Positions 46,131 to 54,379 of a DNA stretch of 64,000 bases are shown one piece after another. Position 1 is the stretch's first letter. Each line of letters begins with the position of its first letter. Position numbers and translations under genes: made by a program. The stretch comes from Actinomycetota bacterium (GTDB lineage Bacteria; Actinomycetota; Geothermincolia; Geothermincolales; RBG-13-55-18), in assembly GCA_014360685.1 (NCBI GenBank), contig JACIXB010000009.1:44661-108660 (forward strand), in the 5' to 3' direction. The notes below the pieces were generated by a model. It did not search any database. It was not told the DNA's origin and saw only the letters and a list, made by a program, of their open reading frames with translations.

Positions 46131-46415
46131 ATGGCGACCTACATACTCATCAGCCGGCTCACCGACGAGGGATGCGCCACCCTCACCAAGAACCCGGACC
46201 GCATCAAGGAAGTGAACAAGGACGTGGAGGCCATGGGGGGCAAGGTAGTCGGCCAGTACGTGGTGCTGGGGCAGTACGATTTCATCAACATCGTGGAGGC
46301 GCCCAACAACGAGACCATCGCCCGCATCTCGGTGCAGCTGGCCTCGCGGGGGACGGTGCGCATCATGACCCTGCCGGCCATCGACGTGGACACCTTCATC
46401 GAGAGCCTGAAGTAG
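46131..46415 (+). CDS. GYD-domain small protein
   Basis: 94 residues, a single GYD domain: 'TYILISRLTDEGCATL', then 'VVGQYVVLGQYDFINIVEAP' with the family G-x-YD motif, and 'GTVRIMTLPAIDVDTF'. The fold is a ferredoxin-like dimer, and the function of the family is unknown. The ribosome site AAAGGAGGAG is strong. It is monocistronic, between the HDAC-like gene and the convergent glycosyltransferase gene. Confidence 0.88.
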   Translation: MATYILISRLTDEGCATLTKNPDRIKEVNKDVEAMGGKVVGQYVVLGQYDFINIVEAPNNETIARISVQLASRGTVRIMTLPAIDVDTFIESLK

Positions 46416-46474
46416 CGGTAAGGATCAGGGTCACCCGAGGGGGGCGCCACCTCGCGCCCTCTTTCCTTTTCGGG

Positions 46475-47161
46475 TCAGTCCACGAAGCGGTACTTTATGA
46501 GCGCCCAGAGGGCCGGGATGCCGTCCTTCCAGGTTATCTTCTTGCCTTCCTCGATCTCCCGACCGGAATAGGAGATGGGGACCTCGAAGATGCGTATCTT
46601 CTTCTTGAGGACCTTGGCGGTGATCTCCGGCTCGATGTCGAAACGGTCCGACTTCAGGGATATACCTTCCAGGGCCCGGCGGGTGAAGAGCTTGTAACAG
46701 GTCTCCATGTCCGAGAGGGTGGTGTTATAGAGGATGTTGGTGACCAGGGCCAGGAAACGGTTCCCCACGTAGTGCCAGAAGAGCATGTTCTTGCGGGGGC
46801 CGGTGAAACGCGAGCCGTATACCACTTCCGCCTTGCCCTTGAGGATGGGCTCCAGCATCTTGGGGTAATCCTCGGGATCGTACTCCAGGTCGGCGTCCTG
46901 GATGATGATCAGGTCTCCGGTGGCCGCCTGCAGTCCGGTACGCACCGCGGCGCCCTTTCCCCGGTTCTCCGGGTGGAGGATGACCCGGGTGGCGGAGTTC
47001 TCCTCCATGGCCAGGATGTCCCGGGTCCCGTCCGTGGACCCGTCGTCCACCACCACGATCTCCTTCTCGATGTCCCCCAGGTCCACCTGGCGCACCCGCC
47101 TCAGGACCTCCTTTATGGTGTTGCGTTCGTTGTAGACGGGAATGATCACCGAGAGCTTCAT
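46475..47161 (-). CDS. family 2 glycosyltransferase (dolichyl-P-mannose synthase-like)
   Basis: 228 residues. GT2 fold: 'KLSVIIPVYNERNTIKEVL', 'VVVDDGSTDGTRDIL' and 'IIQDADLEYDPEDYP' with the DxD metal site, then 'FTGPRKN' and 'ISYSGREIEEGKKI', as in DPM1/polyprenyl-phosphate glycosyltransferases without C-terminal membrane helices. It transfers a sugar from a nucleotide donor to a polyprenyl phosphate at the membrane. The start is the ATG at 47161 eight bases after GGAGG; the frame extends upstream without a better start. It lies near the rml genes and may use their dTDP-sugar pathway products, although the gap of 354 bases argues for separate transcription. Confidence 0.9.
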   Translation of the reverse strand: MKLSVIIPVYNERNTIKEVLRRVRQVDLGDIEKEIVVVDDGSTDGTRDILAMEENSATRVILHPENRGKGAAVRTGLQAATGDLIIIQDADLEYDPEDYPKMLEPILKGKAEVVYGSRFTGPRKNMLFWHYVGNRFLALVTNILYNTTLSDMETCYKLFTRRALEGISLKSDRFDIEPEITAKVLKKKIRIFEVPISYSGREIEEGKKITWKDGIPALWALIKYRFVD

Positions 47162-47515
47162 GCCCCATACCTCCGGACAACGCGCGATCTTCAACCCTCA
47201 ACGGAACATTCTATCCGTTTCGCCTCTCGAATGATAATTCGACGCGCGGGAACGGTTTCCATTCAACCCACGCCATCAAGGTCGGGGGTGGGAAGGGGTG
47301 CGCGGAAGCGGGAGCGCCGCCGCGTCCGTTCCGGTGACCGGAACGCGTAAAACCGACTCACCCCCCCACGGTAAAAAGGTTATCGACACGCGGAAGGAAA
47401 GAAGTTTCGTTTCCGTATCGCCGTGTCGGCGCTGGTTCCAAATCTCGCCGCAGGGGCACAGGTTCCCCGCGCAGGCCGGGAGCGGCACGGACCCGGCGTC
47501 CTCTAAGAGACCATT
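47162..47515. other. 354-base intergenic region with a compact palindrome
   Basis: No gene is supported. CGTTCCGG-TGA-CCGGAACG (47327-47345) is a perfect 8-base stem with a 3-base loop. It is not followed by T on either strand, so it could be an operator or an mRNA hairpin. Confidence 0.45.
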
Positions 47516-48514
47516 TTAAATGTCGCCGTAGCGGCGCAGGTAATACTCCCGGAACTCGCCGCTCTTTATGGGCATCCACCATTCCCGGTTCTCCAGGTAC
47601 CAGCGTACCGTCTCCCGCAGCCCCCTATCCAGGTCGTAGAGAGGCTCCCAGCCCAGGCCGCGGATCCTGGAGCAGTCCAGGGAGTAGCGGAAATCGTGTC
47701 CCGGGCGGTCGGGCACCTTCTGAACATGCTCCTCGCCCTTTCCCAACAAGGCCAGGATGGACCGGGTCAGCTCCAGGTTGCTCCTCTCCTGGCCGGCCCC
47801 CACGTTGTACACCGCCCCGCTCTCGCCGCGGCGGAGGACCAGGTCGATGGCCCGGCAGTTGTCCTCCACGAAGAGCCAGTCCCGCACGTTGGCTCCCTCC
47901 CCGTAGAGGGGGACCTTCCTCCCCTCCAGCAGGTTGGTGATGAACAGGGGGATCACCTTTTCCGGGTACTGGTAGGGCCCGTAGTTGTTGGAGCTGCGAA
48001 CGATAACCGCGTCGATCCCGTAGGTGCGCACGTAGGAACGCACCAGGAGGTCCGCGCCCGCCTTGGACGCCGCGTAGGGGCTGTTGGGCCGTAGGGGGCT
48101 TTCCTCGGTGAAGGACCCCTCGGAGATGCTCCCGTACACCTCATCCGTGCTTATCTGAACCAACCGGATGCCCGCTGCCCTCACCGCTTCAAGCAGGCGG
48201 AAGGTGCCCAGGACGTCGGTGCGCACGAAGGCCTCCGGGTCGGTTATGCTGCGGTCCACGTGGGTCTCGGCGGCGAAGTTCACCACCGCTTCCGGACCCC
48301 ACTCGAAGGCTCGCTCCACGTCCTCCCCCTCGCATATGTCCCCTTTGAGGAAGCGGTAACGCGGGTCGCCTTCCACGTCGCGCAGGTTCCCGGGGTTCCC
48401 GGCATAGGTGAGCTTGTCCAGGTTGAGCACCTCGTCCTCCGGGTGTTCCCGCAGGACATGGCGCACGAAGTTGCTGCCGATGAAACCGCATCCCCCGGTT
48501 ACCAGCAAGCGCAT
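47516..48514 (-). CDS. rfbB: dTDP-glucose 4,6-dehydratase
   Basis: 332 residues. Extended SDR enzyme: 'LLVTGGCGFIGSNFVRHVL' binds NAD, 'LVQISTDEVYGSI' carries the Thr-Asp-Glu dehydratase triad and 'YAASKAGADLL' the YxxxK pair. 'SNNYGPYQYPEK' and 'VRDWLFVEDNC' are RmlB-specific. It makes dTDP-4-keto-6-deoxyglucose, the second step of dTDP-rhamnose synthesis. It follows the rmlC-like gene by 24 bases in the rmlA - rmlC-like - rmlB operon. The last step enzyme (RmlD) is not in the window. Confidence 0.95.
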   Translation of the reverse strand: MRLLVTGGCGFIGSNFVRHVLREHPEDEVLNLDKLTYAGNPGNLRDVEGDPRYRFLKGDICEGEDVERAFEWGPEAVVNFAAETHVDRSITDPEAFVRTDVLGTFRLLEAVRAAGIRLVQISTDEVYGSISEGSFTEESPLRPNSPYAASKAGADLLVRSYVRTYGIDAVIVRSSNNYGPYQYPEKVIPLFITNLLEGRKVPLYGEGANVRDWLFVEDNCRAIDLVLRRGESGAVYNVGAGQERSNLELTRSILALLGKGEEHVQKVPDRPGHDFRYSLDCSRIRGLGWEPLYDLDRGLRETVRWYLENREWWMPIKSGEFREYYLRRYGDI

Positions 48515-48538
48515 GGGCCGATCTTTCCCCTTTCCGCC

Positions 48539-48973
48539 TCAACGCATGACTATCTCCCAGTCGTAGGGCACCGCGGCCTCCTCCGCGCTCAACCTGCGCC
48601 CTTCGTCCCCGGCCCCCGTGCACCGAAGAACCAGGGCGGGTTCGTGCCCCACGGCCTTCCATCCCAGGAGCACCCCGGGCGGGACCTCCACCTCCCGGAA
48701 ACGGTATTCTCCCAGGTATATCTCCACGACCTGGTCCTTGGTGCGCGAGCCCTCCCGGCGGTCACAGGCCACCAGCTTGATCATGCCCCGCAGGCAGAAA
48801 ACGCGCTCCGGCACCGACTCCCTGCACCACCAGGCCTCCACGCTTCCCGGAAAGAGGTGGTGAACACGGGCGCAAAAGAGGGTCGGGGCATGGTCCGCCT
48901 CGAAGAGTTCCACCGTGTAACCCCGGGAGTGCAGCCGGGACGGCAACTCCCTCACCCGCAGCCCTTCGATCAT
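48539..48973 (-). CDS. RmlC-like cupin, epimerase-family protein without catalytic His
   Basis: 144 residues. The dTDP-4-dehydrorhamnose 3,5-epimerase fold is seen in 'FPGSVEAWWCRESVPERVFCLRG', 'IKLVACDRREGSRT', 'VVEIYLGEYRFREVEVPPGVLLGWKAVG'. Family members normally have W-H-x-H or G-x-H-x-Q where this protein has 'AWWCRES', so the catalytic His appears to be replaced. It may bind a dTDP-sugar without epimerising it or have another activity. The start is the ATG at 48973 (MIEGLRVREL) within GAGGTGGAGGGG; a GTG at 48982 is an alternative. It is tightly packed between rmlA (10 bases) and rmlB (24 bases), so it belongs to the dTDP-sugar operon. Confidence 0.75.
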   Translation of the reverse strand: MIEGLRVRELPSRLHSRGYTVELFEADHAPTLFCARVHHLFPGSVEAWWCRESVPERVFCLRGMIKLVACDRREGSRTKDQVVEIYLGEYRFREVEVPPGVLLGWKAVGHEPALVLRCTGAGDEGRRLSAEEAAVPYDWEIVMR

Positions 48974-48983
48974 CCCCTCCACC

Positions 48984-50054
48984 TCATATGAGACCCACCC
49001 TGGAATTGTCTCCCAGCATGAAGCGATAGGTCTTGGGGCGGTCGAAGGACCTGGCTATCTCCACGTTTTTCCCTATCAGGCTCTCCTCGATGCGCCCCGG
49101 GATGTTCCGAATGACGCTGTTCTCCATGACGATGGAGTGCTCCAGCTCGCTCCCCTCCACCACCACGTCGTAATAGATGGAGGTGAAGGGCCCTATGTAA
49201 GAGTCCACGATACGGGAGCCGCGACCGATTATGGAAGGCCCCCGGAGGGTGGAGCGTATCACCTCCGCTCCCTCCTCCACCACCACCCGGCCCAGGATAC
49301 GGCTCTCACCGTCCACCTCCCCATCGCAACGGGGCTCGAGGTCCTCGAGGACCATGCAGTTGGCCTCCAGGAGGTCCTCCAGGCGGCCGGTATCCTTCCA
49401 CCAACCCCTGATGACGTGGGCCTCCACGCAATAGCCGTTGTCGATGAGGTGTTGGATGGCGTCGGTGATCTCCAGCTCGTTGCGCCAGGAAGGCTTGATG
49501 GCTCTGGCCGCCTCAAGTATCACCGGCCGGAACATGTAGGCGCCCACCAGGGCCAGGTCGCTGGGTGGTTCCTTCGGTTTCTCCACCAGCTCCACCACCC
49601 GGTTTCCCTCCAGGCGGGCCACGCCGAACCGCTGGGGGTCCGGTACCCGGGCCAGGAGGATGAGAGCGTCCACCTCCTTGCTCCGGAACTCGTCCACGAA
49701 GGCGGTGATGCCCTCCTTTATCAGGTTGTCCCCCAGGTACATCACGAACGGGGTCTCACCCAGGAAATCGGCGGCGGTGAGAACGGCATGGGCCAGCCCC
49801 AGCGGGGCCTCCTGCCGGATATAGGTTATCCTCATGCCCCATCGCGATCCGTCACCCACCGCCTCGCGGATCTCCTCCTCGGTGTCCCCGACGATGATCC
49901 CCACATCCCTCAGCCCGGCTTCACGGAGGGCCTCCAGGCCGTAGAAGAGGATGGGCTTGTTGGCCACCGGCACCAGCTGCTTGGCGCTGGTGTGGGTGAT
50001 GGGGCGCAGGCGCGTGCCCTCGCCACCCGACAGGATAAGGCCCTTGAGTTCCAT
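48984..50054 (-). CDS. rfbA: glucose-1-phosphate thymidylyltransferase (long form)
   Basis: 356 residues. The nucleotidyltransferase core begins 'LKGLILSGGEGTRLRPITH' and continues 'KQLVPVANKPILFYGLEAL' and 'YLGDNLI'. The C-terminal 120 residues are a left-handed beta-helix ('SRILGRVVVEEGAEVI' and related hexads), which marks the long actinobacterial/archaeal-type RmlA. It makes dTDP-glucose, the first step of the rhamnose pathway. ATG 50054 has no ribosome site but lies 8 bases after a TAAAAT -10 box (50068-50063), so the mRNA is probably leaderless. An in-frame ATG at 50072 also exists. First gene of the rml operon. Confidence 0.93.
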   Translation of the reverse strand: MELKGLILSGGEGTRLRPITHTSAKQLVPVANKPILFYGLEALREAGLRDVGIIVGDTEEEIREAVGDGSRWGMRITYIRQEAPLGLAHAVLTAADFLGETPFVMYLGDNLIKEGITAFVDEFRSKEVDALILLARVPDPQRFGVARLEGNRVVELVEKPKEPPSDLALVGAYMFRPVILEAARAIKPSWRNELEITDAIQHLIDNGYCVEAHVIRGWWKDTGRLEDLLEANCMVLEDLEPRCDGEVDGESRILGRVVVEEGAEVIRSTLRGPSIIGRGSRIVDSYIGPFTSIYYDVVVEGSELEHSIVMENSVIRNIPGRIEESLIGKNVEIARSFDRPKTYRFMLGDNSRVGLI

Positions 50055-50076
50055 AGTTGCAAATTTTAACATACCC

Positions 50077-50100
50077 GAGCCCGGCCCCGTAACCGGGCTC
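50077..50100 (-). repeat. perfect hairpin upstream of rmlA
   Basis: GAGCCCGG (50077-50084) and CCGGGCTC (50093-50100) form an 8-base stem with an 8-base loop just upstream of the rmlA -10 box. It may end transcription from the RNase D-like gene or act as an operator for rmlA. Confidence 0.4.
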
Positions 50101-50195
50101 AAAGGCTCGCGCTTGCGGGCACGCGCATTTCAAAGATTCGGTACCATTTTCTGGCAAATGGACCGCAAGCGGTTCGCGAGCGGAGAACGGGCCAT

Positions 50196-51317
50196 TCACT
50201 TGAGCTTCGCCGCCAGGGCCTCGCCCACCTCCTTGACCTGCCACTCTTTGAGGATGCCGCTTTTTCGTATGTCCTCCAGGCTGCGCGGCTTCCTTCGGGC
50301 CAATTCCTTGAGCGCCGCGTTGGGGAGCAGAAACCCGGGATCAAGGCCCAGTTCCTCCGCGCGCCGGTCCCTGGCTTCCTTGAAGCGGCGGAACACCCGC
50401 TCCGCCTCCAGGTCCCTCCTGGTCCTTTCCGGGGCCGGGAAGCGCGGCCAGCGCTCCGGGGGTTCCCTCCAGCCTTTTTCCACCGCCTTCAAGACCTCCT
50501 CCCCGAAGCTGCGCATCTGGCGAGGGGACAGGGCTCCGGACGCCTCCAGCTCCCGCCGGTTGCGGGGAACGGCCTGCGCCAATTTCAGCAGCCTCTCCGT
50601 GCCCACAACCTTGAAGGGAGGGAGGTCCATCTTCCTGGCCTTAGCTTCCCTCCACTCGAGCAGCTTCTGGAGAACGGCCAGCCGGTGAGGATCAAGGTCG
50701 CGGGCACCCTTGACCCTGGCGAAATCGGGCTTCCGCTCGGGCATGGGCGACAACCCCTCCACCACCAGCCGGAACTCCTCGCGTGCCCAATCCAGGCGTC
50801 CCAGCCTGGCCATCTCTTCCTCCATCCTGTCCCGCAGCTCCAGTAGGTGCAGGACATCCAGGGCCGCATAGCGGAGCATCTCCCGGTCCAGGGGACGGCG
50901 AGACCAGTCCGCCTTCTGGAAGGCCTTGTCCAGGGATATACCCAGGTATTCCTCCAGGAGGTCGGCGAGACCCACCTTCTCCTTTCCCAGGATGCGTGCG
51001 GCGATCATGGTATCGAACACCGGCGAGGGCTTGACCCCCAGGAAGGTCAGGATCATGCGGCCGTCGTAGTCGGCGTCGTGGAATACCTTTTCCCTGGAAA
51101 CATCTCCCAGCAACCCGGAAAGCGGGTCGAGATCGACGCGCAGGGGATCCACTATGTAGGTGCGTCCGCCGTCGCTGAACTGGAGCAGGGCGATGCGGTC
51201 CCCGTAATGGTGGAAGCTGTCCGACTCCAGGTCCACGGCGATACGACGGCTGCGGCCGAGCCGGCGTATCATCTCCCGCAGGCCCTCTTTTTCGTCCACG
51301 TAAACGAAATCGACCAT
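50196..51317 (-). CDS. ribonuclease D-like 3'-5' exonuclease with HRDC domain
   Basis: 373 residues. DEDDy exonuclease motifs are 'RRIAVDLESDSFHHYGDRIALLQF' (shown as DxE), 'KVFHDADYDGRMIL' and 'RYAALDVLHLLELRD'. An HRDC domain ('HRLAVLQKLLEWREAKARKMD') follows, and a second HRDC-like segment ends the protein. It trims tRNA and other RNA 3' ends. The start is the ATG at 51317. A perfect TATAAT (51329-51324) sits only 6 bases upstream, so the mRNA is probably leaderless; in-frame codons upstream would lie inside the promoter. Monocistronic or upstream of the rml genes with a gap of about 140 bases. Confidence 0.92.
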   Translation of the reverse strand: MVDFVYVDEKEGLREMIRRLGRSRRIAVDLESDSFHHYGDRIALLQFSDGGRTYIVDPLRVDLDPLSGLLGDVSREKVFHDADYDGRMILTFLGVKPSPVFDTMIAARILGKEKVGLADLLEEYLGISLDKAFQKADWSRRPLDREMLRYAALDVLHLLELRDRMEEEMARLGRLDWAREEFRLVVEGLSPMPERKPDFARVKGARDLDPHRLAVLQKLLEWREAKARKMDLPPFKVVGTERLLKLAQAVPRNRRELEASGALSPRQMRSFGEEVLKAVEKGWREPPERWPRFPAPERTRRDLEAERVFRRFKEARDRRAEELGLDPGFLLPNAALKELARRKPRSLEDIRKSGILKEWQVKEVGEALAAKLK

Positions 51318-51668
51318 GGAAGTATTATAGACGCGAACCAAGGGGCAAACCCATCTGCATGAAGAAACCCATGGGTGGACACCGCTTACCGCGGTCCTGG
51401 TTTGTGCCTTATAATAAAATGGTCTCGGCGGCGGCCAAGGATAGGGTCATGTGAACGCCTTGTGGGGTGGATTTCGGGAAAGGCGTCCCCAAGCCCATTG
51501 AGGGCGGCCTGGATGGGCCGCGGCCCAAACCTGAGGTCGGCGGCGGCATCGGAGAGATGAAGGAGTCCAGGCTCAAAAAGGTTTCGCCTACCCGGAAAGG
51601 TCCACTAGCAAGGCAGGAGGGATTCACGCCATTGTTACCGGGAGACGGCGAACAGGCGGGGAGATGCG
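51318..51668. other. 351-base intergenic region with divergent promoters
   Basis: The leaderless -10 box of the RNase D-like gene lies at one end. On the plus strand TATAAT (51410-51415) precedes a 250-base stretch before the sensor kinase. It is rich in GC stems but matches no riboswitch I can recognise. Confidence 0.5.
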
Positions 51669-53876
51669 ATGGAGGAGAAGATACGCGTCCTGCACGTGGA
51701 GGATAACCCGGACCACGCGCTTCTCATCCGGCGCAGCCTGGAACGGGAGGACCCCGGGTTGGAGATAGTCACCGCAACCACGGGGGAAGAGGCCCTCCGC
51801 CTTTTCGAGGAGGGCGGTTTCCAGGTGGTCGTCAGCGACTACGTCCTGGGACCGGGCATGAACGGCATCGACCTCCTCAAGGCGGTGCGGGAAAGGGATC
51901 CCGGGTTCCCCTTCCTCATCCTCACCGGACAGGGCAACGAGGAAGTGGCCTCCGAGGCCCTGCGCGCAGGAGCCGACGATTACATAATCAAGCGCTCCGG
52001 CCTTCTCCAGTTCAAGCGCGTGGCCCTGACCATAAGGCGCCAGTGGGAGGCCTACCGGGCTCGCATCGCCCGACGAGAAGCGGAAAGACGGTACCGCCAT
52101 CTGGTGGAGAACGTCAACGCCGGCATCGCCCTGGCCAGGGGCGAGAGGTTCATCTACGTCAACCCCAAACTGTGCGAGATCTTGGGCTACACGGCGCAAG
52201 AGCTGACTTCCCGCCCTTTCGTCGAGTTCCTGGTCCCCGCCTACCGGGAACTGGTCATGGAAAGGTACCGGCGCCGCCAGGCCGGGGAGGAACTGCCTCC
52301 GACCTACGAGGTATGGGCCTACCACCGCGAGGGCCGCCAAATATGCCTGGAGCTGACCGCGTCCGTGATGCACGACGAGGAGGGAGTGTACACCCTGGCC
52401 GTCCTCAGGGACGTGACGGCGCAGAAAAGGGCCGAGGAGCGTGCCGAGCGGGCCGAGGAGAGGCTGCGGCTGGTCTTCCAGCAGGCCGGCGACGCCATCT
52501 TTATCCATGACCTGGAGGGCAACATTCTGGAGGCCAACCCGGCCGCCACCGAGCTCACCGGGTATTCGAGGGAGGAACTCCTCTCCATGCGCGTGCAGGA
52601 CCTCCACGTCCCGGACGAGAAGAGCCTGTCCGAAGAGGAGCTGCTCAAGACGCGCCAGGGCGAATTCTTCGGTTTCGTGGGCTCCGGCCTGTGCAAGGAC
52701 GGGACGCGAAAGAGGTGCGCGGTCACGGGCACGCTGATCAAGGGGACCAGCCGGCCGTTGCTCCTGAGCCTGGTCAAGGAGCTCCCCCAGGTCGAGGAAT
52801 GGGAGGAAAGGGCGTTCCGGGAGGCCAGGGAACGTTTCCAGGCGGCCATCGACCAGGCTCCCCTGGTAGCGGTGCAGGGGTATGACCGCGAGGGCAGGGT
52901 GACCTACTGGAACCGCGCTTCGGAGGAGCTCTACGGGTTCCGCCGCGAGGAAGCACTGGGGAAGACCCTGGACCGCCTTATCCTCGGGGAAAAGGAGGCG
53001 GAGGAATTCAGGCGCGAATTGGACCGGCTCTGGGAAGGAGGGGAGCCTGCTCCGCCCCGGGAATGGACCACCCGGGACCGGGAGGGGCGAAGGCGATGGG
53101 TTTACTCCACCATCTTCCCCATACGGAGCGGAGGCCGGTGCCGGGAGGTCTTCTGCATGGACCTGGACATCACGGAGAGGAAAAGCCTGGAAACGGAGCT
53201 CCAGGAACGCAACCAGGACCTGGAGGCCTTCGCCCACATGGTCTCCCACGACCTTCGAGCCCCCCTGACCAGCATCGAAGGTTTCGCCAGGCTGGCCCGC
53301 GAGGCCGCCGAGGGCAAGTTCAGCCCGGAGGAAATGGAATACTTCGACCATATTCTGGGCGCCTGCCAGGGCATGGAGAACATGATCTCCTCCATCCTGG
53401 AGATGGCCAAGGCGGGCCTGCAGCCCGAAAGCCGGGAAGAGGTGGACCTGGAAGAGCTGGTGCGCCAGGTATGGAAGGAGCTGGGGGTGGAGGAAAAGGC
53501 GCCTTCCGCCCGACTGGAGCTGGACCTCCAACGGCGCACCGTAACCGCCAACCCCATCCTTCTCAAGGGGGTGCTTCTTAACCTGGTGGACAACGCCGTC
53601 AAGTTCAACCTTCATCACCCCTCCCCGCGGGTGCGGGTGAGCTCCAGGAAGGAGGGGGAGGAGTGGGTGGTGGCCGTGAGCGACAACGGTCCGGGCATCC
53701 CGGAGGAGGATCGAGACCACCTCTTCGAGCCCTTCCGGAGGTTGAACCGATCCGCGCCGGGAACGGGGGTGGGGCTGTCTACCGTGCGCCGTATCGTCAG
53801 CCGGTGGAAGGGGCGCCTGGAGTTCGAGCCCGTCCCGGAGGGTGGAAGCACCTTCATCTTCACCATACCCGAATGA
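51669..53876 (+). CDS. hybrid sensor histidine kinase (REC-PAS-PAS-PAS-HisKA-HATPase)
   Basis: 735 residues, soluble. An N-terminal receiver domain ('VLHVEDNPDHALLIRR', phospho-acceptor Asp57 in 'VSDYVLGPG', 'LTGQGNEEVASEAL') is followed by three PAS domains, roughly 130-250, 260-375 and 385-505 ('GIALARGERFIYVNPKLCEI', 'AIFIHDLEGNILEANPAATE', 'VAVQGYDREGRVTYWNRASE'). The phospho-acceptor helix 'FAHMVSHDLRAPLTSIEGF' has His527. The ATPase domain has 'NLVDNAVKFN', 'DNGPGIPEED' and 'GTGVGLSTV'. It has no membrane segment, so it senses internal cues or takes signals from an upstream kinase through its own receiver. No response regulator or output gene is adjacent. The start is the ATG at 51669 with GGGGAGATGCG upstream. 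Confidence 0.93.
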   Translation: MEEKIRVLHVEDNPDHALLIRRSLEREDPGLEIVTATTGEEALRLFEEGGFQVVVSDYVLGPGMNGIDLLKAVRERDPGFPFLILTGQGNEEVASEALRAGADDYIIKRSGLLQFKRVALTIRRQWEAYRARIARREAERRYRHLVENVNAGIALARGERFIYVNPKLCEILGYTAQELTSRPFVEFLVPAYRELVMERYRRRQAGEELPPTYEVWAYHREGRQICLELTASVMHDEEGVYTLAVLRDVTAQKRAEERAERAEERLRLVFQQAGDAIFIHDLEGNILEANPAATELTGYSREELLSMRVQDLHVPDEKSLSEEELLKTRQGEFFGFVGSGLCKDGTRKRCAVTGTLIKGTSRPLLLSLVKELPQVEEWEERAFREARERFQAAIDQAPLVAVQGYDREGRVTYWNRASEELYGFRREEALGKTLDRLILGEKEAEEFRRELDRLWEGGEPAPPREWTTRDREGRRRWVYSTIFPIRSGGRCREVFCMDLDITERKSLETELQERNQDLEAFAHMVSHDLRAPLTSIEGFARLAREAAEGKFSPEEMEYFDHILGACQGMENMISSILEMAKAGLQPESREEVDLEELVRQVWKELGVEEKAPSARLELDLQRRTVTANPILLKGVLLNLVDNAVKFNLHHPSPRVRVSSRKEGEEWVVAVSDNGPGIPEEDRDHLFEPFRRLNRSAPGTGVGLSTVRRIVSRWKGRLEFEPVPEGGSTFIFTIPE

Positions 53877-54379
53877 CCCTCGAGGGGACATCCCCGCATG
53901 AGCGGCGGGAAGCCCCGCAACCCATCCGTTCGCCGACTGAAGCGGGCCAAGGCCTCGGAGCCGCTCGGGAAATCCCGTTCTGCACACCGCGAATCGGCCC
54001 TTTTGCATGCCCGCGCGCCCGGTCACCAGTTTCCGATTCCGGTGGTATGGTGTGGAAGCGGATCCTCGAGCCCGGAATCCGACCCTCGAGTTCAGCCATG
54101 TACGGTCACCCTGGACGCCGTATCGGTTGGACGGGGCTTTCGGGGTCGAATTGCCCGGCGGAATTTCCCTCACCGGTAAAAGTAAACCGGGAAAGGAAAG
54201 CCGCGTTGTCCACCATTTTCGACCATGGTGCCCTGGTATAGAATATGGTCTCCGAGGCAAAAGAGACGGGTGACCCGGAGGAAAGTGTGGCGGCGATCGT
54301 CTTCGAGTTCCGGTGGCGGGTGTTTCTAAACACGAGAATGCGGTGATAATATTATCCCTGGATATTACCGGGTGGGAAC
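53877..54379. other. 503-base intergenic region
   Basis: No supported gene. The last 160 bases are promoter-like. GACCAT (54221-54226) and ATGGTC (54245-54250) form a spaced dyad around TATAGAAT, and the palindrome GATAATATTATC lies nearer the TetR start. Confidence 0.5.
54345..54356. promoter_or_regulatory. GATAATATTATC palindrome, candidate autoregulatory operator
   Basis: A perfect 12-base palindrome 23 bases before the ATG of a TetR gene. It includes a GATAAT -10-like hexamer, the usual position for autorepression by TetR proteins. Confidence 0.45.

Noticed and set aside
51416..51668. Possible structured leader RNA or riboswitch before the sensor kinase
   Set aside because: GC stems can be drawn, but no conserved core of any riboswitch class I know is present.
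51467..51706. 80-codon plus-strand frame before the sensor kinase
   Set aside because: Overlaps the kinase start in another frame, has Gly/Pro/Arg-rich sequence and no convincing ribosome site.
51624..54260. 878-codon minus-strand frame
   Set aside because: Antisense to the sensor kinase and continues through non-coding DNA; no recognisable domain.
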